DNA from: Adlercreutzia rubneri
GTDB lineage: Bacteria; Actinomycetota; Coriobacteriia; Coriobacteriales; Eggerthellaceae
Length of the DNA: 64,000 nt
Direction: 5' to 3'
Assembly: GCF_009755265.1 (NCBI RefSeq)
Contig: NZ_WPOO01000012.1
Location: forward strand, 28,324-92,323
Part shown: in pieces, positions 8,872 through 17,866 of the stretch
How the letters are laid out: the number at the start of each line of letters is the position of its first letter
Numbering within the stretch: position 1 is the stretch's first letter
Position numbers and translations under genes: made by a program
The notes under the pieces: model-generated
Told to the model about the DNA's origin: nothing
Seen by the model: only the letters and a program-made list of their open reading frames with translations
The model's database searches: none

Positions 8872-8943
8872 GGGCAACCTCCTCAGGTATCGAGGCGCCG
8901 GCCGAGCGGCCCGGCGCGAATAAGCAGTACCGGCAATCATAGC

Positions 8944-8979
8944 ACAGCGCCCCTTGAACCTTCGTCCAAGGGGCGCTGT
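8944..8979 (-). terminator. 13-base-pair perfect hairpin between two minus-strand genes
   Basis: ACAGCGCCCCTTG (8944-8956) pairs perfectly with CAAGGGGCGCTGT (8967-8979) around a 10-base loop. It lies 24 bases beyond the stop of the minus-strand gene that ends at 9004, and upstream of the dehydratase operon. There is no strong T-run on either strand, but position and stability fit a terminator. Confidence 0.6.
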
Positions 8980-9003
8980 CTGCACATTTCGAAATGCTGT
9001 CCG

Positions 9004-10344
9004 CTATTCCACGTGGATCTCGAGGGCCTTCACGCCCGCCGGCGACCAGGACGTGGCGAACGACTCCTCCAGGGGACCCTTCACATCGGCCTTGCGGCCA
9101 ATGAGGCTCTTGCCGTTGTCGTCGAGGCCCGAGGTGGCCACGGCGATGGTGGTCAGCCGGTACTGGGTGCCGTTCAGATTCATGTCGAGCGGCCGGGTGA
9201 GCTTCAGCACCAGCTGCACGCTGCCGTTGGCGTTGTCCGTCGTGCCCTTATTGGTGTAGTTGTTGCCGGAGGAAAGGCCCGCAGCGTCTTCCACCGCCTG
9301 AAGTGTCCCCGACAGCGACACCGAGTCTCCGAACTTGACGTTGCCGATGTTCTCGGGCTCGGTGTTGGCGGGATCGACCGATGCCGGCGAATCCGTGCCC
9401 TCGGCCGGAGCGACGGGAATCTGGTTCGTCTGCGTGTCGATCTGCCCCGCATCGGCCACCGTGACAAGCCAGCCCTCGGTGTTGGACCAGGCCACGTTCA
9501 GCGTCACCGTGGAGGTGCGCAGCTCGCTCGTCTTCACGCCGTCGGCCTCGCTTTCCACGGTCTTCGAAAGATCCACGGTGATAGGGCCGCCGTCGATGGT
9601 GAGATCGGAGGTGGTCTTCACGATGGACGCATCAACCATGGCCTCCCCGTAGGTGGGGTCGTTGGTCGCGAGGATGTCGTTCAGATTGGCCAAGATGTCG
9701 TTGGCGTTGGCGCTGGCCAAAGGCACCGCCGCCGCCTCTCCCACCACCAAGTCGCCGGGAACCCACGTCTCGCCGGCATCGGAGTACTCGAAGGGCAGCG
9801 TCACGGGCACGTTGATCTCGACGCCCTTGTTCTTGAAGGTGGCCGTGGCAGTGGCCTCGCAGGTGACGATCTGGTTGCCCGGCGTGCCCAAGTTCGTGGG
9901 CTCGTTCAGCACGATGTCGCTGAACTTCGGGCCGATGAGCGCGTCTTGGGAGACATAGGCGTACTGCGAGATGTCCGGCGCGTCCATGGCCACCTCGTCG
10001 AAGGCGGCGATGACGCGGGCGTCGGACAGCGGCACCCGCTGGGTCTCCTCGGCGACCGGCTGCTTGTTGAAGAAGCCGGAGGTGAACAGATAGGTGAGCA
10101 CGCCGGCGGCTACGAGCACGCAGATGATAAGACCAACGATGACGGCCGTGCGCTGGCCCTTCTTCACGTCGCGGGGCTGAGCGGCCTCGACGTTGCCGTA
10201 ATCGTCCCCGGCACTCTGGATGAACGCCGCAGCGGCGGCTTTCGCGGCGGCGGCCTTCTTGGCCTCGGCGGCCGCGCGGGGGGAAAGACCCTCGTCGGGG
10301 GCGGAATCGGCCGGAGAGGCGCTGCGCGGATCGAGTTCAGTCAT
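9004..10344 (-). CDS. Membrane-anchored extracytoplasmic protein of unknown function
   Basis: I do not recognise this 446-residue protein. It has an Ala/Lys-rich cytoplasmic N-terminus of about 65 residues, one transmembrane helix (around residues 66-90, TAVIVGLIICVLVAAGVLTYLF), then an exported part of about 350 residues. The exported part has long beta-rich stretches with Thr/Asn/Gly-rich linkers. The final third (SVSLSGTLQAVEDA... through LKLTRPLDMNL) looks like a separate beta domain. AGGAGG lies four bases before the ATG. A TATACT-like -10 (around 10392-10397, minus) lies upstream. It may be a cell-surface or envelope-stress protein. Confidence 0.8.
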   Translation of the reverse strand: MTELDPRSASPADSAPDEGLSPRAAAEAKKAAAAKAAAAAFIQSAGDDYGNVEAAQPRDVKKGQRTAVIVGLIICVLVAAGVLTYLFTSGFFNKQPVAEETQRVPLSDARVIAAFDEVAMDAPDISQYAYVSQDALIGPKFSDIVLNEPTNLGTPGNQIVTCEATATATFKNKGVEINVPVTLPFEYSDAGETWVPGDLVVGEAAAVPLASANANDILANLNDILATNDPTYGEAMVDASIVKTTSDLTIDGGPITVDLSKTVESEADGVKTSELRTSTVTLNVAWSNTEGWLVTVADAGQIDTQTNQIPVAPAEGTDSPASVDPANTEPENIGNVKFGDSVSLSGTLQAVEDAAGLSSGNNYTNKGTTDNANGSVQLVLKLTRPLDMNLNGTQYRLTTIAVATSGLDDNGKSLIGRKADVKGPLEESFATSWSPAGVKALEIHVE

Positions 10345-10435
10345 AATTCCTCCTGAGAAAGCAGACCGCCATTATGCGGCCTTAGCCTCGCAGTATACTG
10401 TATTTGACTCGATGTCGGCTAGAGCAGCGAAAGAA

Positions 10436-10852
10436 CTATTGGACAGATTTCCCCAGGTTGCCGGCGATGACGACGCAAATCGCCATGAGCAACAGGTTGA
10501 AGATGAGCGACGTGGGAAGCTGACCGCCCGTGGCATAGCGCAGTCCCAACCCGAACACCGAGGCGACCACGCCGGCCAAAGCGAGGCTGCGCAGGGCCGC
10601 CACGCGCCCCGGGTTGCGCGAGGCCGCGCGCCCGAGAACCCCCGCCGCAATGGTAATGCCGTTGGCCACCGCAGCGGCAATGCCCAGCACAAAGGCAGAA
10701 AGCGGAAGCCCCGTCGTAGCGCCCGCCCCGTCGGCAAGAGCCCCGTAGATCACCACGCCGCCCACGGCGAGTCCGAACAGGCCGCAAATCATCAGCAGGT
10801 ACGAGAACATGCGCAGATACCATGAAATGGTGCTTGTCTGTTCGACTGCCAC
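10436..10852 (-). CDS. Small integral membrane protein of unknown function
   Basis: This 138-residue protein has four predicted transmembrane helices and little else. The start is GTG 10852 because AAGGAG lies five bases upstream. The open frame continues to 10966, but that extension is rich in His/Gln/Arg, has no ribosome site and would precede the first helix with a non-membrane tail. It lies just upstream of the anchored protein gene (ending at 9004) on the same strand and is divergent from the gene at 10965. Function unknown. Confidence 0.7.
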   Translation of the reverse strand: MAVEQTSTISWYLRMFSYLLMICGLFGLAVGGVVIYGALADGAGATTGLPLSAFVLGIAAAVANGITIAAGVLGRAASRNPGRVAALRSLALAGVVASVFGLGLRYATGGQLPTSLIFNLLLMAICVVIAGNLGKSVQ

Positions 10853-10964
10853 CAGCGCTCCTTTCAGCCTGCTGCCCTGCGGGCAATGTGACGGACGCCC
10901 CTCAAGCTTGCGGGCTTGTTGTGGGCTTGCCGCCTGAAGATGGGGGTCATGATACCATAGGCCC

Positions 10965-12179
10965 ATGGATCCGACGGTTCTTCAACAAACCCCCTTGCAG
11001 CCCTCGCCCGGCATCGGAGACGGCAGCAAAAGCGAGCGCACTCCCCTGGCGCTTCGCGTGTTCGGCGCCCTGCTCATGGCCGGGGGCGTGGCCGTCGTGC
11101 CCGAAGTGATCCACACGCTCGCCCAAATGGGAACCATCTTCGTCGAGAAGACCTACACCGACGACTCGCTGCTCACCATCATCCTGTACGTCACGCTCGC
11201 GCTGTCCGCCTGCTTCTGCGCCCTGGCCTCCGGTGTTCTCGGCTTCCGCCTCCTGCGCGGCAACCGCCGGCGCGCCCGCCTCATCGCCGAGGCCGTGGCT
11301 ATAGGGCTCGTCGTCGCCTTCTCCGCCGATCTGCTGCTGTTCGGCGTGAACCCGGGCCTGTGGTTCCTCGGCGCCTGCGCCCTCATCCTCATCGCGGCCC
11401 ACGTCTGGGTGGACCCGTCGCTGTCCGGCGAGCGCGAGCTGCAGCGGCGGCTGCGACTCATGCAAACGCGCGAGGAGGCCGAGGACGGCACCCTCGGTCT
11501 GGACAAGACCGGCCGCGGCTATATCGAGCTGGACTTCTTCAACCTGTTCTGGATCTTCGTCATCGCCTCGGTGGCCGGGGTGGTCATCGAGTCCATCTAC
11601 CACGTGCTCGTGGTCGACTTCGGCCACTACGAGGATCGCGCCGGCCTTCTGTGGGGGCCCTTCTCCCCCATTTACGGCTTCGGCGCCGTGCTCATGACGC
11701 TGGCGCTCAACCGCTTCCACAACGCGCCCATCCCCGTGGTGTTCCTCGTTAGCGCCGTCATCGGGGGCGCCTTTGAGTACTTCGTCAGCTGGTTCATGGA
11801 ATACGCCTTCGGCGCCATCGCCTGGGACTATACCGGCACCTTTCTCAACATCAACGGTCGCACCAACTTCATGTTCATGTGCATGTGGGGGGCCCTTGGC
11901 GTGGTGTGGGTGAAGCTGGCCCTGCCGGCACTTTTGCACACGGTGAACCTCATCCCGTGGCGCTGGCGCTACTCGATTACGGCGCTGTGCGCGGCGCTCA
12001 TGATCTTCGACGGCGCCATGACGCTCGTGGCCCTCGACTGCTGGTACTCGCGCTTGGCAGGCGCAGCGCCCGACAACGCGCTCGAGCAGTTCTGCGCCGA
12101 GCAGTTCGATAACCAGTGGATGGAAAACCGCTTCGAATCGATGAGCATCCACCCCGATGCCGCCCATCGCTCATCCTAG
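10965..12179 (+). CDS. Putative ABC transporter permease, PF06541 (CmpB-like) family
   Basis: This 404-residue membrane protein has about eight or nine hydrophobic segments. The C-terminal half carries the signature of the PF06541 family: GLLWGPFSPIYGFGAV and then FEYFVSWFMEYAFGAIAWDY. Families of this kind are labelled putative ABC-transporter type IV proteins, but no biochemical role is established. The N-terminal half adds extra helices. No good ribosome binding site precedes the ATG, so the start is a little uncertain. The DnaJ-domain gene follows after nine bases, suggesting co-transcription. Confidence 0.8.
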   Translation: MDPTVLQQTPLQPSPGIGDGSKSERTPLALRVFGALLMAGGVAVVPEVIHTLAQMGTIFVEKTYTDDSLLTIILYVTLALSACFCALASGVLGFRLLRGNRRRARLIAEAVAIGLVVAFSADLLLFGVNPGLWFLGACALILIAAHVWVDPSLSGERELQRRLRLMQTREEAEDGTLGLDKTGRGYIELDFFNLFWIFVIASVAGVVIESIYHVLVVDFGHYEDRAGLLWGPFSPIYGFGAVLMTLALNRFHNAPIPVVFLVSAVIGGAFEYFVSWFMEYAFGAIAWDYTGTFLNINGRTNFMFMCMWGALGVVWVKLALPALLHTVNLIPWRWRYSITALCAALMIFDGAMTLVALDCWYSRLAGAAPDNALEQFCAEQFDNQWMENRFESMSIHPDAAHRSS

Positions 12180-12188
12180 GAGATTTTC

Positions 12189-12962
12189 GTGACTGAAGAC
12201 CCGTACGACATCCTCGGCGTTCCCCGCACGGCCACGTCCGACGAGATAAAGAAGGCCTATCGCAAGAAGGCGCGGGAGAACCACCCGGATTTGAACCCGG
12301 ACGACCCCGAGGCCGAAGAGCGCCTGAAGAAGATCAACGAGGCCTACGACCGCATCACGAACCCGGAGAAGTACGCCCGCGAGGACGCCCGACGCTATCG
12401 GTCGCCCTACAACCCCACCTACACCGGCTACGGCACGCCGGGCGGCAACCCCTTCGGCGGCGCGGGCCCCGGCAGCCCTTATGGCGGCGGTGCGCCCGGC
12501 GGCGGGTACCAGTACCAGTGGGTGGAAATCAACTGGGAGGACTTGTTCAACACCTGGAACCAGGCCTCCTCGGTGCCGCGGCCGGAGGTGTCGGCCACCG
12601 ATTCGGCCGAGCTGCGCCAGGCGGTGCTGTTCATCGACGGCGGCAACTACAAGGCGGCCCTCACCGTGCTCGCGGCCCTGCCCATCAAGGAGCGCACGGC
12701 CCGCTGGCACTATTTAGCGGCGCTGGCCAACTACGGCGCCGGCAACACCGTGGCCGCCGTGGACCAGATCCGCACCGCCCGCAAGGCCGACCCCACCAAC
12801 GGTGACTACCGCCAGGCCGAGGCCGTCATCGGCGCCCGCGCCCGCACCTACCAGCAGGAAAGCGAGAGCCGCGGCTTCGGCGGCTGCGTGGATCCCAGCT
12901 CGCTGTGCTGCTGCCTCATGTGCGGCCCGGCCCTCTGCCAACCGTTTTTGTTCTGCCTGTAG
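12189..12962 (+). CDS. J-domain (DnaJ-like) protein with cysteine-rich tail
   Basis: The N-terminus (residues 4-70) is a J domain with the diagnostic HPD at 32-34, so it should stimulate an Hsp70 (DnaK) partner. A Gly/Pro-rich segment follows, then a helical region (about 130-220) that reads like TPR repeats. The last 25 residues end in a cysteine cluster (SSLCCCLMCGPALC), possibly a lipid- or metal-attachment tail. It lacks the DnaJ zinc finger, so it is not canonical DnaJ. The start is GTG 12189 with AGGAG upstream, nine bases after the preceding membrane-protein gene. Confidence 0.85.
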   Translation: MTEDPYDILGVPRTATSDEIKKAYRKKARENHPDLNPDDPEAEERLKKINEAYDRITNPEKYAREDARRYRSPYNPTYTGYGTPGGNPFGGAGPGSPYGGGAPGGGYQYQWVEINWEDLFNTWNQASSVPRPEVSATDSAELRQAVLFIDGGNYKAALTVLAALPIKERTARWHYLAALANYGAGNTVAAVDQIRTARKADPTNGDYRQAEAVIGARARTYQQESESRGFGGCVDPSSLCCCLMCGPALCQPFLFCL

Positions 12963-12966
12963 TTTA

Positions 12967-13788
12967 TTAGTAGCGCGGAGCGGAAAGCGTCGTCCATTCG
13001 GGGGCGTAGCGGGCGACCCAGTGGGCCACGCCGCGGATGGCCACGGCCTCGGCGAAGGTTTCCGCCACCGACAGCACCACGTACAGGATGAGCGTGCAGA
13101 AAATCATCGGGCCGGCCAAAGCGGCGATGAGCGACATGATCTGCGCGAAGGAGGGATCGGCCGCACCGCCTATGGCGGCGATGGTCGGAGCCGCACCCAT
13201 GATGCAGAGGAACATGATCGAGAACACCACAATGCTCAGCACGAGCGAGATGCCGATGACGATGGCCATGGGAATGAGCGTCACCGCGAACAGCTGGCCC
13301 CAGTTGCGGCGCGCCTTCTCCCAGATGTCCTTCACATTGAAGCCATCGCCCAGGCTCTGCCCCATGATCATGCGCATCTGCATGATGATGCCGGCCACAT
13401 AGGTGGCCAGGGAAACGGCGATGGAGACGACCCAGCCGATGAAGGGAATCCAGCCGAAGATACCGCCGATGATGCCGCCAACCAGGCCCACCACCAGCGT
13501 CAGCACGAAAGCGTAAAAACCATACTCGAAGTTCTTGCCCGTCACTATTTTCTGGGGCAAGAGGCTGCGGCCGCCGAAGGGCACCTCGCGGGACCAGAAC
13601 AGAAGGTAGCCGGCCACGACGAAGTTCAGAATCGGCACGCACATGATGAGGCCGAGCACCAACAGCCGGCTTATGTAGTTCGGCGTCGCCTTCACGTCTT
13701 CCCAGGCGGCCTTCAGGCAGCTGGTGGTGTAGGCGGGCGAAGGCGCGGGCGCAGGTTGCACCGGGGGCGTGTAGTTCATCGGATCCAT
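12967..13788 (-). CDS. DUF4013-like polytopic membrane protein
   Basis: This 273-residue protein has a Pro-rich cytoplasmic N-terminus (NYTPPVQPAPAPSP) and about five or six membrane helices. The overall plan (long first loop, LVLGLIMCVPILNFVVAGYLL, paired Gly-rich helices) resembles DUF4013 proteins, whose function is unknown. The ATG at 13788 is chosen because GAGGAGG lies seven bases upstream; the frame remains open to 13935 without a ribosome site. It is convergent with the J-domain gene, with only four bases between the stops. Confidence 0.75.
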   Translation of the reverse strand: MDPMNYTPPVQPAPAPSPAYTTSCLKAAWEDVKATPNYISRLLVLGLIMCVPILNFVVAGYLLFWSREVPFGGRSLLPQKIVTGKNFEYGFYAFVLTLVVGLVGGIIGGIFGWIPFIGWVVSIAVSLATYVAGIIMQMRMIMGQSLGDGFNVKDIWEKARRNWGQLFAVTLIPMAIVIGISLVLSIVVFSIMFLCIMGAAPTIAAIGGAADPSFAQIMSLIAALAGPMIFCTLILYVVLSVAETFAEAVAIRGVAHWVARYAPEWTTLSAPRY

Positions 13789-13986
13789 GGGAACCTCCTC
13801 TTTCCGGAGTCGAAATGCCTGCACCTTGCGGTACGCGAGACGCCGCGCAAACCAGAGGCGCTCCGACTCGAATGACGTTGGGGCTATTGTGCCATCATTC
13901 CCCTTTTGACACCGGATCAGTGGGAAAATTGTCATCTAATTCCGCAAGGGTTAAGTAAGCTTGAAGGGCCCCAAGAGAGCGACCGC

Positions 13987-15375
13987 CTACATCTCGCGCT
14001 CTTCCACCACCGTGTAGGCGGGAAGGATGCTCGCTTTCACCACGCGATAGCAGAGTATGGCCGTAAGCGGCATGCCCAGGCACAGAAGCGTGCCCACCTT
14101 GAAGGAGGCCATGGTACCGAAGGTGTCGATGAGAGCGCCGGCCACGGTGGGCCCGAAGGCGGCCCCACAGGTATAGCCGGCATTGAGCCACGTGATGGCC
14201 TCGGTGAGGCGCGCGTCGGGCACCGCGCGCTCGCAGACGCCGTTGGCCACAATGAGCAGCGGCGCGTAGGTGCACGCCCCCAAAAGCGCCACCGCCATCA
14301 GCGTGGGCGCCGAGTCGATGAGGAACATGGTGCCGAAGGACAGGCCGACGGCACAGGCGGCCACCACGAGCTGCTTGGGCAGGGGCGCCCGCAGACGCAC
14401 CATGCCGAACAGAAAGCCCGCCGTCATGGACACCGCGCCCGAGGCCATAAGAACCGCGCCGGCGAAATCGGGGCTGTTCAAGTCCTCGGAAAGCGACACT
14501 GTGGCAGTATCGAACAGGCCGAGGAACGACCCGGCGAAGGCGTAGATCACGAACAGCACGCGCACCGCTGCGGAGGTGGCAAGCAGGCTCTTCGAAGGCA
14601 CGGACGCTGCCGAAGCGACGGCAGCCGCCCCCTCGGCGAGCGCGCCCTTCGAAGCGGCCGCACCGTCTCCCGCCACATCGGCGACGGCATCGGCGGCATC
14701 AGCAACATCGACGATATCGGCATCGCCCCCCGCAGCCCCGGCCTGCGACCAACCGGGATGCGGCTCGGTGCTCTTGGCCGCGCACAGAAGCACGACCCCG
14801 ACGGCAAAGGCGACGCCGCCGCACACCATACCCGCCACCGGGGCGATGGCAGCGGCGAGCGCGATGGAGATGGACGGGCTGAAGATGAACGCCATGTCGT
14901 CGAGCACGCTCTCGTAGGAGAACATGGTGCGCAAGTCGGGAGCCGCCTCCCCCAAACGACCGGAGCGGATGAGGTAGGTCCACCGGGCGCGGGCCATGGC
15001 CTGGGGACTCGGGAAGAACCCCACCAGCAGCGCTCCTACGAACAGGGGCCATACCGGCCCGTGCAGCGCCACGTTCGCAATCAGAACAGCAAGGCCCAGA
15101 AGCGATACGGCCGCGGCCTTGGGCACCACGGCCGACTGGCCGCGCTCGTCGATGCGCTTCGACACCCGGGGCGTCACCACGAAGATGGACAGCGCGATGA
15201 GCGATGAGGACAGCCCTGCTGTGAGAAAGGAGTAACCCGACAGCGTGATCATCGTGACTACGCCGATGTTCAGCATGCTGCCGAAGAAGCGCATGAGCAA
15301 ACAGGCGATATCGAAGGGGTAGGCTTCGCGCACGCGCAGCACTTTTTTGTAGACTCCCGGGCTCACCTTCGCCAC
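13987..15375 (-). CDS. Major facilitator superfamily transporter
   Basis: This 462-residue protein has twelve predicted helices in two halves, joined by an Ala/Gly/Asp-rich loop (around residues 210-270) that is unusually long and low in complexity. It reads as a secondary transporter or drug exporter, but no substrate motif is visible. The start is GTG 15375: GGAGGT lies six bases upstream. An ATG at 15399 has no ribosome site and would place that GGAGGT inside the gene. It stands alone on the minus strand. Confidence 0.82.
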   Translation of the reverse strand: MAKVSPGVYKKVLRVREAYPFDIACLLMRFFGSMLNIGVVTMITLSGYSFLTAGLSSSLIALSIFVVTPRVSKRIDERGQSAVVPKAAAVSLLGLAVLIANVALHGPVWPLFVGALLVGFFPSPQAMARARWTYLIRSGRLGEAAPDLRTMFSYESVLDDMAFIFSPSISIALAAAIAPVAGMVCGGVAFAVGVVLLCAAKSTEPHPGWSQAGAAGGDADIVDVADAADAVADVAGDGAAASKGALAEGAAAVASAASVPSKSLLATSAAVRVLFVIYAFAGSFLGLFDTATVSLSEDLNSPDFAGAVLMASGAVSMTAGFLFGMVRLRAPLPKQLVVAACAVGLSFGTMFLIDSAPTLMAVALLGACTYAPLLIVANGVCERAVPDARLTEAITWLNAGYTCGAAFGPTVAGALIDTFGTMASFKVGTLLCLGMPLTAILCYRVVKASILPAYTVVEEREM

Positions 15376-15469
15376 GCTTCCACCTCCGCTCCCGCTCATG
15401 ATGCCGGGCCGCGCCCGGCTTAACGCCTGCCGCCCTGTAGGGTAGCACGTCGTCGCAGGTGACGGAAGA

Positions 15470-15495
15470 CCCCGCAGCCAGGGCAGGCTGCGGGG
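15470..15495 (-). terminator. Stem-loop downstream of the creatininase/transporter pair
   Basis: CCCCGCAGCC (15470-15479) pairs perfectly with GGCTGCGGGG (15486-15495) around a 6-base loop, about 115 bases beyond the stop at 15610. There is no T-run, so its role as terminator is inferred from stability and position. Confidence 0.45.
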
Positions 15496-15609
15496 CCTTC
15501 GAAAGGCGGCCGCCGGGCAAGCGGCCGATCCGCCGGAACGAGGCGGTAGCTGACACCTCAGAGGGAGCTGGCCCGAAAGAAGGGGCACGAGCCAGCGTCA
15601 ACCAACCAG

Positions 15610-16932
15610 CTACCTGATCTCGTCCAGGGGTATGCCATTATAATCGTGAGCTGTGAAGAACAGGATAACGCCGGCCACCGCGCTGATGGCCATCATGTAA
15701 AAAGCTGGCATGAGCCCGTTGCCTGTGGCGTCGATGAGCGCCGTGGCCACAAACGACGCCGTGCCGCCGAACACCACGTAGGCAATGTTCGAACCCAAAG
15801 CCGCACCGGTGTAGCGCACTTCCGTGGGGAACATCTCCGCCTGATAGCAGGCGATGTTCGCATCGTTGAGCGACAGCGTCACGCACATGATCAGCTCGGC
15901 GACAATAACGATGGGCAGCGACGCCGTCCCCAGCATGAGGAAACAGGGAATGGAAAGCACAATGAAGGCAACGCATGCGGTGAGCAGCATACGCCGACGC
16001 CCCACTTTATCGGACAGCGTACCCGAGCCGAAGATGATGAGCAGATACGCAATGAGCGCGATGTCGGTGGCCAGCTGCGCCTGGGACGCCTCCATTGAGG
16101 TGTAGCTCGTCAGGTACGTCGGCAGATAGGTGAGCACCAGGTAAAATCCCACCGCGTTCACCATAGTAGCGGCAACGGAGGACAGCAGGCGCTTGCGGTA
16201 CTTCTTGAACACCAAGTGCGTCGGATGCTCCGCCTCCTTGTTCCCCTCTTCCATCTTCACGAAAGCCGGAGAGTCTTCCAGCTTGGTGCGGATGTAGTGG
16301 GCGATGAAGCCGAGTGGGCCAGCCAGAAGAAACGGAATGCGCCAGCCCCACTCAATAATGGCGGCCTCGGGCAGAACCATTTTCAGCACAAGGGCCATCG
16401 TGGAGCCCGCCAGCAGGCCCGTGGCCGTCGATGCGGGGACGAGCGAGCAATAGCGGCCGCGCTTCTCAGGCGGGGCGTACTCGGCCAGAAACACGGCGGC
16501 ACCCGAGTACTCGCCAGCCACTGAAAACCCTTGCACGCTGCGCAGCACGAGCAACAGGATGGGAGAGGCCAGGCCAATGGCCTGGTAGGACGGCAGACAG
16601 CCGATGAGGAAAGCGGCACCGGACATCAGCAGAACCGAGATGGCCAGCGACTGTTTGCGACCTTTTTTGTCGCCCATGCTTCCCCAGAACATGGCGCCGA
16701 GCGGGCGGAAGATAAAGGCCAGGGCGAAGATGGCGAAGGCCATCAAAGTGGAGTTCACCTCGGAGCCGGGAAAGAAGACCTGGCCAATCGTAATGGCGAA
16801 GTACGTGTAGGTGGCATAATCGAACCACTCGATGAAGTTTCCCAGAAACGACGAGGCGGCAACGCGCTTCAAATCGCTGTGGGGCTCGTGAGCAACAGGG
16901 GCGACCTCAGCCGCGGCATCGTTAGTCCTCAT
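15610..16932 (-). CDS. MHS-family MFS transporter, predicted creatinine or related solute uptake
   Basis: This 440-residue transporter belongs to the metabolite:H+ symporter branch of the MFS (ProP/KgtP-like). The first helix carries FLGNFIEWFDYATYTYFA, typical of the family. GSMGDKKGRKQSL is the loop 2-3 motif, and LRSVQGFSVAGEYSGA is the helix 4 signature. The ATG at 16932 has GCAGGTGA upstream, and the gene overlaps the creatininase gene by 11 bases, so the two are translationally coupled. Family plus coupling suggest it imports creatinine or a close relative, which is inference. Confidence 0.88.
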   Translation of the reverse strand: MRTNDAAAEVAPVAHEPHSDLKRVAASSFLGNFIEWFDYATYTYFAITIGQVFFPGSEVNSTLMAFAIFALAFIFRPLGAMFWGSMGDKKGRKQSLAISVLLMSGAAFLIGCLPSYQAIGLASPILLLVLRSVQGFSVAGEYSGAAVFLAEYAPPEKRGRYCSLVPASTATGLLAGSTMALVLKMVLPEAAIIEWGWRIPFLLAGPLGFIAHYIRTKLEDSPAFVKMEEGNKEAEHPTHLVFKKYRKRLLSSVAATMVNAVGFYLVLTYLPTYLTSYTSMEASQAQLATDIALIAYLLIIFGSGTLSDKVGRRRMLLTACVAFIVLSIPCFLMLGTASLPIVIVAELIMCVTLSLNDANIACYQAEMFPTEVRYTGAALGSNIAYVVFGGTASFVATALIDATGNGLMPAFYMMAISAVAGVILFFTAHDYNGIPLDEIR

Positions 16933-17752
16933 GGAAATCACCTGCTCCGCTGAATTCATCCTCGATGGCGATGACCATATTGGCCACGGCAACGTCACGC
17001 AAGATGATGCCCTTTTCGCGCGTAGAGGCACCAGGATGCGACAGGCAGCCCGAAGGGGGCGTGTAGTCGGCCACAATGGGCAGCACATCGTAATTGGGAA
17101 GCTCGGCGGGCAACCCCGTGTACAGCGCGGGATCGATGCGGTCCATGTCCACCAAATCGGGATAGAACAAGAGCATGAGGGACGTCTCCATCACGCCAGC
17201 ATGTTCCAAATCCCAACCCGTGAAACCATCGGGGTACAACTCCTGGATGGTGGCATCGTCAACGAAATCCCAGTAGGACAAAAGCTGGATTTTCACGTTC
17301 TTGATGCCCTCGGCCGACGCCTTCTCGAGAGCCAGCTCGGCGCCTTCGAAGATAAACTGGTAGTTCTCGTAATGGCCGTTCATGAACACGATCTTGCGAG
17401 CGCCGTCCTCGATGAGGCTATAGCAGATATCGCGGGCCAAAGAGATGATCGTAGTACCCGACAGCGAAGTCGTGCCCGACAGGTGGAACCCGCCGCCGCT
17501 GCGCTGCTGGGAACGATAGCCGAAATTGATGGCCGAGCACACGATACCCTCGAGCGCGCCGTCCGTATCGGCCGTGAGCGCCTCAGCGGTCGCGCCGGCC
17601 ATGGCCTTGGTAAGAGCGGCGTCCACGCACATGGCCATATGGCTGCCATGCTGTTCGAGCGCACCAACGGGGATGAAGACGACGGCATCCTTCGCGAGCT
17701 TCTCGCGGTAGGTAAAGGCGTCCATCTCTTCCATGAATACAGAGTTTTTCAT
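16922..17752 (-). CDS. Creatininase (creatinine amidohydrolase)
   Basis: This 276-residue metalloenzyme should interconvert creatinine and creatine. The metal and catalytic residues known from Pseudomonas creatininase are all in place: Glu33 and His35 in EQHGSH, Asp44, and His127 and Glu129 in NGHYEN. The stretches SYWDFVDD, LYPDGFTGWDLEHAGV and TSLMLLFYPDLVD also follow the true creatininase rather than distant MftE-type relatives. AAGGAG precedes the ATG. It is coupled to the MHS transporter gene. No creatinase or sarcosine oxidase lies nearby, so the fate of creatine is open. Confidence 0.93.
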   Translation of the reverse strand: MKNSVFMEEMDAFTYREKLAKDAVVFIPVGALEQHGSHMAMCVDAALTKAMAGATAEALTADTDGALEGIVCSAINFGYRSQQRSGGGFHLSGTTSLSGTTIISLARDICYSLIEDGARKIVFMNGHYENYQFIFEGAELALEKASAEGIKNVKIQLLSYWDFVDDATIQELYPDGFTGWDLEHAGVMETSLMLLFYPDLVDMDRIDPALYTGLPAELPNYDVLPIVADYTPPSGCLSHPGASTREKGIILRDVAVANMVIAIEDEFSGAGDFHED

Positions 17753-17812
17753 AGTCACTCCTTGAAAGCAGGGGCCTTCCCTCCCAAAAAGACCCATTTG
17801 GCAAGTGCGTAA

Positions 17813-17853
17813 GCGGAGGGCCGGACTCTCACTTCCCCAGCCAGACCCTCCGC
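17813..17853 (-). terminator. Stem-loop between the EamA gene and the creatininase gene
   Basis: GCGGAGGG (17813-17820) pairs with CCCTCCGC (17846-17853) around a 25-base loop, just beyond the EamA stop at 17867. A short direct repeat (GAAAGCAGGGG at about 17764 and 17854) flanks it. It would separate EamA transcription from the creatininase operon. Confidence 0.4.
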
Positions 17854-17866
17854 GAAAGCAGGGGAC

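Noticed and set aside
7717..10356. An 879-codon plus-strand open frame opposite the dehydratase and anchored-protein genes
   Set aside because: It lies antisense to genes with clear families and ribosome sites. Its His/Gly/Val-rich composition is the typical GC-skewed mirror of real high-GC genes.
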